This document shows positions 17,415 to 25,371 of a stretch of DNA of 41,448 nucleotides, piece by piece (position 1 is the stretch's first letter; the number at the start of each line of letters is the position of its first letter). A program made the translations under genes and the position numbers. The DNA is from JAAYRG01 sp964643255. Its GTDB lineage: Bacteria; Bacillota; Clostridia; Lachnospirales; Lachnospiraceae. The stretch is from positions 1-41,448 of the forward strand of contig CAZXSM010000007.1 of assembly GCA_964643255.1 (NCBI GenBank). The letters run 5' to 3'. Below the pieces are notes generated by a model. That model saw only the letters and a list, made by a program, of their open reading frames with translations, was not told the origin of the DNA and did not search any database.

Positions 17415-17466
17415 TAAAAAACAAGGTAGATAGTGGCTCAAAGCTTCTATTTACCTTGTTTTTATT
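17415..17466 (+). terminator. Terminator of the copper operon
   Basis: A 13-bp stem with one wobble (ACAAGGTAGATAG with CTATTTACCTTGT, 17421-17433 and 17449-17461) is followed by UUUAUUUG; flanking A and U runs lengthen it. Confidence 0.75.
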
Positions 17467-17503
17467 TGATAAAAATTATATATATAATATATCAAAAAAT
17501 GTC

Positions 17504-17532
17504 TTGACAAGAAACCGTACCAGTCGTATAAT
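17504..17532 (+). promoter_or_regulatory. Consensus promoter of the GntR-ABC operon
   Basis: Exact TTGACA (17504-17509), 17-bp spacer, exact TATAAT (17527-17532). Such a perfect sigma-A promoter would be strong unless repressed; operator 1 covers its spacer and -10. Confidence 0.85.
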
Positions 17533-17569
17533 ACAGTTAGAAAAACCGTACTAGTGATATAGTACAGTT
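17513..17569 (+). promoter_or_regulatory. Two palindromic operators, likely for the GntR/YtrA-type repressor
   Basis: Two 26-bp sites, 17513-17538 and 17544-17569, match at 22 of 26 positions. Site 2 is a near-perfect palindrome: AACCGTACTA, 6-bp centre, TAGTACAGTT. Site 1 overlaps the -10 and keeps the outer half-sites. Centres are 31 bp apart, about three helical turns, so two dimers would sit on one DNA face. They lie just upstream of the GntR gene, which suggests autorepression. Confidence 0.7.
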
Positions 17570-17576
17570 TGTTATA

Positions 17577-17639
17577 AGAACAATAAGAACAATAAGAACA
17601 ATAAGAACAATAAAAACAATAAAAACAATAACAACAATT
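17577..17639 (+). repeat. 9-bp tandem repeat, seven units, in the operon leader
   Basis: Four exact AGAACAATA units, two AAAACAATA and one ACAACAATT run without gaps. It lies between the predicted transcription start and the GntR start codon, so it would form an unstructured, G-poor leader. No start codon precedes it in a frame that would make a leader peptide. Confidence 0.85.
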
Positions 17640-17679
17640 AAAACATGAAGAAATATTAGGAAAACAGAGGTTATTTACC

Positions 17680-18075
17680 ATGATGGTGGATTTTAATAAA
17701 CTTGAATTAAATAAGCTTATTCCTATTTACATACAAATAATTCGTCATGTAAAACAGGAAATAGTATCAGGAAATGCCAAAGATGGCCATGAGATGCCAT
17801 CTAGAAGGGTTCTTTCTACAATACTTGGAGTAAACCCTAATACTGTGCAAAAAGCTTATAAACAAATGGAAGAGGAAGGAATTATTATTTCTTACCCTGG
17901 TTCTAAAAGCATTGTAACTGTCAACGAGGAAATTCGTAGTAAGCTTAAGCAAGAACTTATATCTGAAGATGTATTATCATTTATAAAGGCTGCAAAGGGA
18001 ATGGGTTTCGATAAGGAAGATGCTAAAGAAGTGCTATATAAGTATTGGGACTTTGAATATGAGGAGGAAGACTAG
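17680..18075 (+). CDS. GntR family transcriptional regulator, YtrA subfamily
   Basis: An N-terminal winged helix-turn-helix (about residues 13-80: IPIYIQIIRHVKQEIVSG, MPSRRVLSTILGVNPNTV, MEEEGII) is followed by a short two-helix C-terminal segment in place of a large ligand domain, the hallmark of the YtrA subfamily (about 120-130 residues). Such proteins repress adjacent ABC transporter operons and often respond to cell-wall antibiotics. CAGAGG lies 9 nt before the ATG. The stop codon directly abuts the ATG of the next gene, so translation is probably coupled. Its operators are likely the two palindromes upstream. Confidence 0.92.
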   Translation: MMVDFNKLELNKLIPIYIQIIRHVKQEIVSGNAKDGHEMPSRRVLSTILGVNPNTVQKAYKQMEEEGIIISYPGSKSIVTVNEEIRSKLKQELISEDVLSFIKAAKGMGFDKEDAKEVLYKYWDFEYEEED

Positions 18076-18803
18076 ATGGCATATTATAAGAGGTTTGTAG
18101 CAAACACAAATGTTCTTTGGGCTTACACAAGAAAATTGTTTATCCCTTTGCTAATATTATTGGGATCATCACAAGTATATTTTCTCTACAATAATTTTAC
18201 TAAGGCAAGTTTTCAAAATTTATATGATAAATATTATTACCAAGCTGATAGGCTAATAAAACCATGGTCACTTAGATTTGAAGAATATCTTGCAAGAAGT
18301 TATGTAAAGGAAATATTTATAATTGCCTTTATAATTACACTTATTATTCTTGTAAGTATACCCCTACGTCAAAAGATGGTATCAAAGGTAGAATATACTT
18401 ATCTTAGGATGCCATCTTCAAAATACACTTGGTTTTTTACAAATGTGATTTATTACGCATCAATATTGTTTATCTTGATTGCAGTACAACTACTTGTGAT
18501 ATTTATTGGATATATAATGTACCTCCACTTTGTTCCAGAAGATGCNNNNNNNNNNNNNNNNNNNNNNNNNNNNNNNNNNNNNNNNNNNNNNNNNNNNNNN
18601 NNNNNNNNNNNNNNNNNNNNNNNNNNNNNNNNNNNNNNNNNNNNNTTATATTTGCTACTATGTTCCCGTTTTTGATAAATACTTATGATGGCATAATAGG
18701 TTTTAGTATTGTTATAGTTTTAATGATTATATTTGATATATGGATTCTCTATAAATTTAATGATTTATTGGAGAAGACTAAAGAAGGGGGCATGGGAGAA
18801 TGA
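18076..18803 (+). CDS. ABC transporter membrane subunit (interrupted by a 100-N gap)
   Basis: Integral membrane protein of the GntR-regulated operon; family not recognised beyond ABC-2-like permease. Before the gap (to 18545) it shows helices at about residues 22-38, 77-95 and 118-142, with LRMPSSKYTWF between the last two. After the gap, in another window frame, it continues IFATMFPFLIN, one more helix and a charged end. The frame change across the 100 N shows only that 100 is not the true gap length. GAGGAGG precedes the ATG, and the stop overlaps the next start (ATGA). Confidence 0.75.
18546..18645. other. Assembly gap (100 N) inside the permease gene
   Basis: Exactly 100 N; true length unknown. 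Flanking sequences show no overlap. Reading frames on either side differ, so the real length is not 100 plus a multiple of three. Confidence 0.97.
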
Positions 18804-19567
18804 AAGCCGATATACAGGTTAATAAGTATGGCCAGATGAAGTCATCAATATATAAAGGCTTTTTAATAATCGCATTTATTGAAATATCCATCTTTTTGTT
18901 TTTTATTCTGGCAACTATTTATGACCTTAAGACTTATAAAACTTATACAGGAAATGTTATGTTTGCTCCATCTCTTTATGCAATAATAGCGATGCTGAGA
19001 TACTTAGATATATTTCACCTTGTTATCATTATACTTAGTATTTTACCTACAATATGCTTTTACCAATACTTTATAGGAAGTAAAAGTATTTATACTATAT
19101 TTCGTTTACCAGGTAAGTATTCACGTTTACAGTTTTATATTAATCAGGTAAAAGTTTTTATAGGAGCAATTGCAGGCTTTTGGCTTATTCAGTTATTACT
19201 TATTGTGATTTTTTATGGAATATATATGTTAGTAATTCCTAAGGAAAGTATAGTAACTGATACTGATATGTGGAACAACTTATGGATGCAAGAAACTATT
19301 ATAAAAATATATCCCTTCAAGAATCCCAAACAATTCATATCATTAGCTTTTATGCCCTTTATACTTACCAATATAGGTATACTTTTTGGATTAATCGAGA
19401 GAAGTAGGAAAAGGGCCTTATTAGCGATTATTGGGGTGATTATCTCTCTGGTTGGGATTTACCTATATAATGGAGCATATCCCCAAAATGTGTGGATAAT
19501 ACCACTAGTTACAGTCTTATCTATAGCCATTAGTATATATTATATTTATAGAATTCAGATCCTATAA
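18800..19567 (+). CDS. Second membrane subunit of the GntR-regulated ABC operon
   Basis: 255 residues with about six hydrophobic helices (roughly 22-42, 62-90, 115-145, 190-205, 210-228 and 232-252). It shares the pattern of the preceding protein: a mid-protein IFRLPGKYSRLQFY corresponds to LRMPSSKYTWFFT there, which suggests the two are paralogues forming a heterodimeric permease. It overlaps the upstream stop by 4 bp and is followed 10 bp later by the ATPase gene. Substrate unknown. Confidence 0.78.
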   Translation: MKADIQVNKYGQMKSSIYKGFLIIAFIEISIFLFFILATIYDLKTYKTYTGNVMFAPSLYAIIAMLRYLDIFHLVIIILSILPTICFYQYFIGSKSIYTIFRLPGKYSRLQFYINQVKVFIGAIAGFWLIQLLLIVIFYGIYMLVIPKESIVTDTDMWNNLWMQETIIKIYPFKNPKQFISLAFMPFILTNIGILFGLIERSRKRALLAIIGVIISLVGIYLYNGAYPQNVWIIPLVTVLSIAISIYYIYRIQIL

Positions 19568-19577
19568 GGAGGAAGCA

Positions 19578-20306
19578 ATGATTAGATGTGAGAATGTTGT
19601 AAAAATATATAATAAGGTAATTGCTTTAAATAATATTACAGTTGAATTTAAACCTGGAGAAATTGTAGGTTTACTTGGAGAAAATGGAGCAGGGAAAACT
19701 ACATTAATGAAATCAATACTTGGATATATAAGTTTAAATCAAGGAACCATAACTTTAGATGGAGAAAAAATTGGAAGTAATAATATAGATAGAATCTCAT
19801 TTGCAACTAGCGAACATTCATTTTTCGGAAGCTTGAATGCGCTAGATCATAAGGTCTTTTATCAAATGCAATTTCCTAAATTTAGAGAAAAGAGATTCGA
19901 TTCATTATTAGAATTTTTTGACCTACCTAAAAATGAGAAAATAAAGAACTTCTCATCAGGTCAGAAAAACCAATTTGAAGTAATACTTGCCCTATCTCAA
20001 GGTGCAGATTATATTTTTATGGATGAACCCTTTGCAGGGAATGATGTGTTTAATAGGGAAGATTTTTATAAGGTTTTGTTAGGTATATTAGGAGAAGATG
20101 AGTGTTTGGTTTTATCAACCCATTTGATTGACGAAATTAAACACTTCATATCTCGGGCAGTTCTACTCCACAAAGGTAGTTTGATTGGTGATATAAATTC
20201 ATTAGAACTTGATGAAGCAAATACAGACTTGATGGAATATATGAGAAGTCAGTATAAATATAAGGGAAATAGAGTAGCTGAAACCTTAATGAAAAATGAA
20301 AAGTAA
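19578..20306 (+). CDS. ABC transporter ATP-binding protein (YtrB-like)
   Basis: Nucleotide-binding subunit for the two preceding membrane proteins. Walker A GENGAGKT (34-41), signature NFSSGQKNQ (a variant of LSGGQ), Walker B YIFMDEPFAG, and the switch His in LSTHLIDEI are present. Length 242 is usual. AAGGAGG lies just before the ATG. With a YtrA-type regulator, two permeases and an extracytoplasmic protein, the operon resembles the Bacillus ytr operon; export or signalling linked to the cell envelope is an inference. Confidence 0.92.
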   Translation: MIRCENVVKIYNKVIALNNITVEFKPGEIVGLLGENGAGKTTLMKSILGYISLNQGTITLDGEKIGSNNIDRISFATSEHSFFGSLNALDHKVFYQMQFPKFREKRFDSLLEFFDLPKNEKIKNFSSGQKNQFEVILALSQGADYIFMDEPFAGNDVFNREDFYKVLLGILGEDECLVLSTHLIDEIKHFISRAVLLHKGSLIGDINSLELDEANTDLMEYMRSQYKYKGNRVAETLMKNEK

Positions 20307-20323
20307 GGACAGGGGTGTGGATT

Positions 20324-21700
20324 ATGAAAAAAGTTCCGGTATGGTTAATAATTTCTCTTAGCTTGTTTTTACTTTGTATTATTCCGTGGACAATTGCTTA
20401 CAAGCAAAGAAATGATATACAAGTAAGGGAAGAGACTCTACAAGGAGATAGGGCTTATATGGAGGGAATAGAATTNNNNNNNNNNNNNNNNNNNNNNNNN
20501 NNNNNNNNNNNNNNNNNNNNNNNNNNNNNNNNNNNNNNNNNNNNNNNNNNNNNNNNNNNNNNNNNNNNNNNNNNNATAGAATTCGAAAATGAATATGAGC
20601 CTAAGTTAATTATTAGAGAAACCAGACTTGATAAAGAACTAGAAGAAATTATTAAGGATATGGAAGATGGTAAGAAAATTATTAAAATAGCAGATTATCT
20701 GGAATATATGACTATAGATTTTGAAGTTGATAATAATAATAGAATTTATGATTTTAAGGGAGACAATAAGTTTTATAAAATTAAGGTTCCTGATTATGCT
20801 GAGGCTCTTATTGAAAAAACTAGCAATAGAGGAGGCACAAGTATTATGACTGAATTAATAGGGATTCCTTATATTCCAAGGGACTTGCCAAGTGTAGTAA
20901 TTGGGGACAGAATGTATTTTACTATACCAAGTTTGAATTTGGCTGATTGGCTTAATGACGATTACATGCCAGATGAAAGTGTTGAGGATTCTATATGTTT
21001 AGGGATTATGTCCTTTCCTATGAGTGAAGATAATAAAACCCAATTATATTATAGTGACATTAAAATAGACTATCTCCTCGAACCAACCAATAATATCAAT
21101 CAATATATACTAGATATGAAGTATATACAAGAAGAGGGTTTGCTTGTATTACTCACATTAGAAGACAACAAACTATATGCTTATATATATGACCCGGCTC
21201 AAGAAGTCATGGTCCTAAAGAAGGAAATAGGAGAGACTTTAGCAAGTTGTAACCTTATAGATATATCTGTTAATGTGCAAAATAATTATTTGCTTCTTGA
21301 TTTGTTTTATGAAGAAGAGCTTGTATCAGAAGAAACTTATAACTATTTTTATGTGGCAGCAGCTTATGAGATTCTAGATGGGGATGTTAATAAATTAGTT
21401 GAAAATGAGTATATGAGTAAACTAGATAAGGAATATCAGAATATTAATATGGATCATGAAAGGGTATTATATTATGAGAATGACAAGATTTATATAGCAT
21501 CAAAAAACCATGACGCTTTTGGAGGAAATTCTAATAGTATATATCTTATGGCCATGGATAATGACGAGGTTTTATATTTGGGGAATATAAGTAATAGTAG
21601 TGGGGAGGATTATAGTATTGCAAGTATTGACATAGATGAAGGGATTTTCGTGCCTGCTAACGATAGAATAATAGATAAATATAATTATGTTGTAGACTAA
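20324..21700 (+). CDS. Membrane-anchored extracytoplasmic protein, unknown function (contains a 100-N gap)
   Basis: The N-terminus MKKVPVWLIISLSLFLLCIIP is an uncleaved signal anchor or signal peptide; the rest is hydrophilic, acidic and looks beta-rich, consistent with an extracellular sensor or binding partner of the ABC transporter. No known domain is recognised. I chose ATG 20324, 8 nt after AGGGG, over GTG 20315. The gap at 20476-20575 has an 8-bp sequence (ATAGAATT) ending the left flank and beginning the right flank in the same frame, so the flanks can be merged without loss. It is the last gene of the operon, followed by a terminator. Confidence 0.72.
   Translation: MKKVPVWLIISLSLFLLCIIPWTIAYKQRNDIQVREETLQGDRAYMEGIEXXXXXXXXXXXXXXXXXXXXXXXXXXXXXXXXXXIEFENEYEPKLIIRETRLDKELEEIIKDMEDGKKIIKIADYLEYMTIDFEVDNNNRIYDFKGDNKFYKIKVPDYAEALIEKTSNRGGTSIMTELIGIPYIPRDLPSVVIGDRMYFTIPSLNLADWLNDDYMPDESVEDSICLGIMSFPMSEDNKTQLYYSDIKIDYLLEPTNNINQYILDMKYIQEEGLLVLLTLEDNKLYAYIYDPAQEVMVLKKEIGETLASCNLIDISVNVQNNYLLLDLFYEEELVSEETYNYFYVAAAYEILDGDVNKLVENEYMSKLDKEYQNINMDHERVLYYENDKIYIASKNHDAFGGNSNSIYLMAMDNDEVLYLGNISNSSGEDYSIASIDIDEGIFVPANDRIIDKYNYVVD
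20476..20575. other. Assembly gap (100 N), possibly a false gap with 8-bp overlap
   Basis: Left flank ends ATAGAATT and right flank begins ATAGAATT. Collapsing them gives a continuous frame reading MEGIEFENEYEP. The gap may contain no missing sequence. Confidence 0.8.
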
Positions 21701-21729
21701 TAAAATAATATTTAAATCTCTTAAGAAAT

Positions 21730-21765
21730 AACAGCTAGGAATTTATGGTCTTAGCTGTTTATTTT
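21730..21765 (+). terminator. Terminator of the GntR-ABC operon
   Basis: AACAGCTA (21730-21737) pairs with TAGCTGTT (21752-21759), followed by UAUUUU. It lies 30 bp after the last stop. Confidence 0.65.
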
Positions 21766-21827
21766 AACTTAAACTAATAGGATTTAGACTTTACAATAAT
21801 TAATAAACTAGAGAAATAAAAAAAGTC

Positions 21828-21856
21828 TTGACATTGGTATTAGACTAAACTATAAT
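21828..21856 (+). promoter_or_regulatory. Consensus promoter for cysK
   Basis: Exact TTGACA (21828-21833), 17-bp spacer, exact TATAAT (21851-21856). A 12-bp all-A/T inverted repeat follows in the leader (21897-21908 with 21917-21928). The spacer contains TTGGTATTAGACTAA, which could be bound by an Rrf2/CymR-type regulator, but I cannot match it to a known box. Confidence 0.75.
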
Positions 21857-21971
21857 TATAACCAAGTAAACAAGTATGTTTAATAGGGTATTAAAAAATA
21901 TAATATTTTATGTAATAAATATTATATTAGTAATAATACAATTAATTTTAAAATTATAGGAGGTTTTTAAG

Positions 21972-22907
21972 ATGGCAAAACTAGCTAAGAATGTAACAGA
22001 ACTAATTGGAGATACACCTTTACTTGAACTAAATAATTATGGAAAAGAAAGTGGAGTAAAAGGAACTGTATTAGGTAAATTAGAGTATTTTAACCCAGCG
22101 GGAAGCGTTAAAGATAGAATAGCATTTGCAATGATTAAGGATGCTGAAGAAAAAGGGAAAATCAAACCAGGGGCAACTATAATTGAGCCAACAAGCGGTA
22201 ATACAGGAATTGGTATAGCATCTGTAGCTGCAGCAAGAGGTTACAAGGCCATTATAGTTATGCCAGAAACTATGAGCCTTGAAAGAAGAAAACTTCTTAA
22301 GGGATATGGAGTAGAATTAGTTTTAACAGAAGGCTCAAAAGGAATGACAGGTGCCATAGCCAAAGCAGAAGAAATTCAAAAAGAAACACCGAATTCATTT
22401 GTAACAGGACAGTTTAGCAATGAAGCCAACCCACAAGTCCATTATGAAACAACTGGTCCAGAAATCTGGGAGGCAACTGGTGGAAAGGTAGATGTTCTTG
22501 TTTCAGGTATTGGAACTGGTGGAACCCTTACTGGTGCAGGTAAATATTTAAAAGAAAAAAATCCAGACCTAAAGATTATTGCTGTAGAACCAACAGGATC
22601 TCCAGTACTTTCACAAAATAAAACAGGATCCCATAAAATTCAAGGTATTGGAGCAGGCTTTGTTCCAGATGTATTAGACACTGATTTATACGATGAAATT
22701 ATTACAGTAGACGACAATGATGCTTTTGATTCAGCAAGAAAAGTTGCTAGAACAGAAGGAATTCTAGTAGGTATCTCTTCAGGAGCAGCTCTTTGGGCAG
22801 CAACTGAGGTAGCAAAGAGAGAAGAATCTGCAGGTAAGAACGTTGTAGCAGTACTTCCAGATACAGGCGAAAGATATTTATCTACTGACTTATTTAAAGA
22901 AGATTAA
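21972..22907 (+). CDS. cysK: Cysteine synthase A (O-acetylserine sulfhydrylase)
   Basis: PLP enzyme making L-cysteine from O-acetylserine and sulfide. The Schiff-base Lys47 lies in NPAGSVKDR; the substrate loop TSGNTG, the glycine-rich phosphate loop GIGTGGT and the C-terminal LPDTGERYLST are intact. Length (311) is typical. TAGGAGG lies before the ATG. No serine acetyltransferase gene is adjacent. The gene has a strong predicted promoter and appears to be monocistronic. Confidence 0.97.
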   Translation: MAKLAKNVTELIGDTPLLELNNYGKESGVKGTVLGKLEYFNPAGSVKDRIAFAMIKDAEEKGKIKPGATIIEPTSGNTGIGIASVAAARGYKAIIVMPETMSLERRKLLKGYGVELVLTEGSKGMTGAIAKAEEIQKETPNSFVTGQFSNEANPQVHYETTGPEIWEATGGKVDVLVSGIGTGGTLTGAGKYLKEKNPDLKIIAVEPTGSPVLSQNKTGSHKIQGIGAGFVPDVLDTDLYDEIITVDDNDAFDSARKVARTEGILVGISSGAALWAATEVAKREESAGKNVVAVLPDTGERYLSTDLFKED

Positions 22908-23061
22908 TTTATTAAAAATGACATATAAATTATAAAAATTATTCATTATAAATTGAATAATAAGACTCGAATTGCTTATTCTAATAATGATATTAGCTTA
23001 ATAAATATCAATTGTTTATATAATATTAAATCCATTAAATTTAAGTGGGAAAGGAAATAAT

Positions 23062-23247
23062 ATGATGTTTAGTAAGGATAAGAATGAGAGTATTCAATGT
23101 ATAGTTGAGGAATGCAAATATCATTCCAATAGTTCTGATTACTGTACTCTTGATTCAATTCGAGTAACTAATTCAGCAGAAAACTCTCAAACATCTAGAG
23201 ACACCGAATGTGGATCATTCATAGCTAAAGGAGATAAATTCTTCTAA
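23062..23247 (+). CDS. DUF1540 domain protein
   Basis: 61 residues with the DUF1540 cysteine pattern: Cys at IQCIVEECKYH, then YCTLDSI and a final TECGSF. These four or five cysteines suggest a small metal-binding module; the function is unknown. DUF1540 proteins are common in spore-forming Firmicutes. AAAGGAAA precedes a double ATG (23062, 23065). It is followed by a very strong terminator. It appears monocistronic between cysK and the convergent degV. Confidence 0.85.
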   Translation: MMFSKDKNESIQCIVEECKYHSNSSDYCTLDSIRVTNSAENSQTSRDTECGSFIAKGDKFF

Positions 23248-23272
23248 TAGTTAATATTGTCACTAGTGTATA

Positions 23273-23331
23273 GCAAAGAGACGTTTCCTTTGTTTATTTT
23301 TACAAAGGAAACGTCTCTTTGCCTATTTTTT
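23273..23331 (+). terminator. Strong terminator after the DUF1540 gene
   Basis: A perfect 20-bp stem (23273-23292 with 23303-23322), 10-nt loop, then CCUAUUUUUU. Its right arm directly abuts the stop codon of the convergent degV gene, so the hairpin may also serve degV. Confidence 0.9.
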
Positions 23332-24177
23332 AAGAAAAGCAATGCCAAAGGCTCCAGGGCCTGCGTGGGTACCTATAACACTTCCAATTTGATAAAATTC
23401 ACTTTTATTTAAACTGTACTCTTCATCAACTCTTGCCATAAAACTTCTACCTTTTTCTATGTCTTCACTGGAATTTCCTGTATAACCAAAAACTGCCGGT
23501 ACATCTAAGTTGATTCCACCATAGCTATCGATGGATTTAATTATGTTTTTATTAGCACCTTTAGTGCCTCTAGAACCACCTGCAAGTTTAAGGGAACCAT
23601 TTTCAAGTTTAATTATTGGCTTGATATTCAAAAAACCAGTAGTTAGAGCCACGGTTTTTGGTAGACGTCCACCTTTATGTAGATAATCAAGAGTATCAAC
23701 CATTGCTAGTAATACAACTTTATTTTTTACATCCTCAATAATATCTACTATTTCTTCAGTGGCTTTGCCCTCATTTTTTAATTTGACTGCATATTTGACT
23801 AATAATAGCTGACCAAGAGTTGCTTGTTTGGAATCAATTATAAAAACCCTCTCATACTTAGCCATATCTTTTGCAATACATGCACTTTGATAAGTAGCAC
23901 TAAGTGATGAAGCTAAAGTAATAACAATAACATCATCACCAGCTTCTTTAGCACTATCAAAAAGCTCAACATAATCTCCAGGTGATGGAGCGCTTGTAGT
24001 TGGCAGTGTTTCAGACCTTATAAGTTTGTCATAAAACACATCATTTGTTATATCAATTCCTTCACGATAAGATTCTTCTTCAACATTAATTTTAAGGGGA
24101 ACAATTTCTATATTTAATTTTTTCGCTTCTTCTAATGGTATATCTGATGGTGAATCTGTAATTATACGAATACTCAT
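23323..24177 (-). CDS. DegV family fatty-acid-binding protein
   Basis: Two-domain DegV/FakB-like protein that holds a fatty acid, in other Gram-positives presenting it to a fatty-acid kinase. Signatures are IITDSPSDIP at the N-terminus, LPTTSAPSPGDY, TLASSLSATYQSA, VDTLDYLHKGGRLPK and the C-terminal GTHAGPGAFGIAF. Length 284 is normal. AAGGAG lies before the ATG. A kinase gene (fakA) is not adjacent. The name degV is historical; no link to degradative-enzyme control is implied. Confidence 0.93.
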   Translation of the reverse strand: MSIRIITDSPSDIPLEEAKKLNIEIVPLKINVEEESYREGIDITNDVFYDKLIRSETLPTTSAPSPGDYVELFDSAKEAGDDVIVITLASSLSATYQSACIAKDMAKYERVFIIDSKQATLGQLLLVKYAVKLKNEGKATEEIVDIIEDVKNKVVLLAMVDTLDYLHKGGRLPKTVALTTGFLNIKPIIKLENGSLKLAGGSRGTKGANKNIIKSIDSYGGINLDVPAVFGYTGNSSEDIEKGRSFMARVDEEYSLNKSEFYQIGSVIGTHAGPGAFGIAFLKK

Positions 24178-24299
24178 AATAAGCTCCTTTTTTATAATAA
24201 AATCTTATATATTTTTAGTCTTACTATACTTATACACCTTATTATTAAATATCTTGCACAAAAGCCAATACTTTATATAAATTATTTAAAATTAAGACT

Positions 24300-24319
24300 A
24301 ATACTCTTTAAAGAGTATT
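24300..24319. promoter_or_regulatory. Perfect 20-bp palindrome in the degV-ABC spacer
   Basis: The sequence is ATACTCTTTAAAGAGTAT flanked by A and T, fully self-complementary with no loop. It lies between two divergent genes. A DNA-binding site for a dimeric regulator is the simplest reading; no regulator gene is adjacent. Confidence 0.45.
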
Positions 24320-24435
24320 CAAGAGAATTCCTTGTGTTTTATCAGAAATTAATAAAAACTTAATTTTAAAATGATACCATATAGTGTAAGATATAATCAG
24401 TAAAATGTTTAGTTAAACAATTGGAGGGAATCATT

Positions 24436-25371
24436 ATGTCATTAATAGCACAAGATTTAACCAAAAAATACGGAGATAAAACCGTACTAGATCATCTGAG
24501 TTTTAAAATTGAGCAACCAGGAGTTTATGCATTGCTTGGTACTAATGGGGCGGGTAAAAGTACTGCTATACGTATAATCTTAGGAATGCTTAATTATGAA
24601 AAGGGTAATGTGACTTGGAAGGGGAAACCATTAGATCCAATCACTACAAATGTAGGATATCTGCCAGAAGAGAGAGGTTTATACCCTAAATATACGGTTT
24701 TAGACCAATTACTATATTTTGCAAGACTTAAACGTATCCCTAAAAATGAAGCCAAAGACAAAATAAAGTACTGGGCAAAGCGTTTAGAGTTAGAAGAATA
24801 TATATACCCACAAAAAAATAAAAGGGGTAAAAATAAATATTATAAAGCAGAACAACTTTCAAAGGGTAACCAACAAAAGATTCAGCTTTTGATTGCTCTT
24901 TTATCGGATCCTGAACTTTTAGTTTTAGATGAACCATTAAGTGGACTTGATCCAGTTAATTCAGATATATTTAGGGCTATTATAAGGGATGAGATTAATA
25001 AGGGTAAATACCTTATTATGTCTAGTCATCAAATGCCTGTAATTGAAGAGTTTTGTGAAGATATTACTATTTTAGACAAAGGCAAAACGGTACTTCAAGG
25101 AAACTTGAATGAAATAAAAAAAGGCTACGGAAGAGTGAATTTATTTTTACGTTGTGAAGGTGATGCCAGTCCTTACATAGAAGAATTCGGACTAAATTTA
25201 CTTAATAAAACTCCTCAAGAATATCATATAAAGGTAGAAGGAGAAGAAGTAGCAACTAGATTTCTAACTAGATTGATTGAAAAGCAGATTCCAATAATCA
25301 AGTATGAGCTACGTGAGCCATCTTTACATGAAATTTTCGTAGAAAAGGTGGGGAATGAAGATGAAGAATAA
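24436..25371 (+). CDS. ABC transporter ATP-binding protein (NatA-like)
   Basis: ATPase subunit of an ABC-2 exporter. Walker A GTNGAGKS, signature LSKGNQQK, Walker B LLVLDEPLSGLDP and switch His in MSSHQMPVIEE are present, followed by a C-terminal DUF4162-like domain (about residues 225-311). I chose ATG 24436, 7 nt after GGAGGG, over the in-frame TTG at 24421. It overlaps the first permease gene by 11 bp. The family includes the Bacillus NatA sodium exporter and many drug or peptide exporters, so the substrate is uncertain. Confidence 0.92.
   Translation: MSLIAQDLTKKYGDKTVLDHLSFKIEQPGVYALLGTNGAGKSTAIRIILGMLNYEKGNVTWKGKPLDPITTNVGYLPEERGLYPKYTVLDQLLYFARLKRIPKNEAKDKIKYWAKRLELEEYIYPQKNKRGKNKYYKAEQLSKGNQQKIQLLIALLSDPELLVLDEPLSGLDPVNSDIFRAIIRDEINKGKYLIMSSHQMPVIEEFCEDITILDKGKTVLQGNLNEIKKGYGRVNLFLRCEGDASPYIEEFGLNLLNKTPQEYHIKVEGEEVATRFLTRLIEKQIPIIKYELREPSLHEIFVEKVGNEDEE

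Noticed and set aside
17577..17639. Possible CRISPR-like array
   Set aside because: Units are 9 bp with no spacers and no cas genes are near; it is a simple tandem repeat.
17451..17681. Minus-strand frame with Cys-Tyr/Phe repeats
   Set aside because: The repeated residues are only the reverse reading of the 9-bp tandem repeat and cross the promoter and operators.
21897..21928. 12-bp A/T inverted repeat in the cysK leader as a riboswitch or T-box
   Set aside because: No conserved T-box or SAM-riboswitch sequence surrounds it and it lacks a terminator or antiterminator partner; listed only as a leader hairpin.
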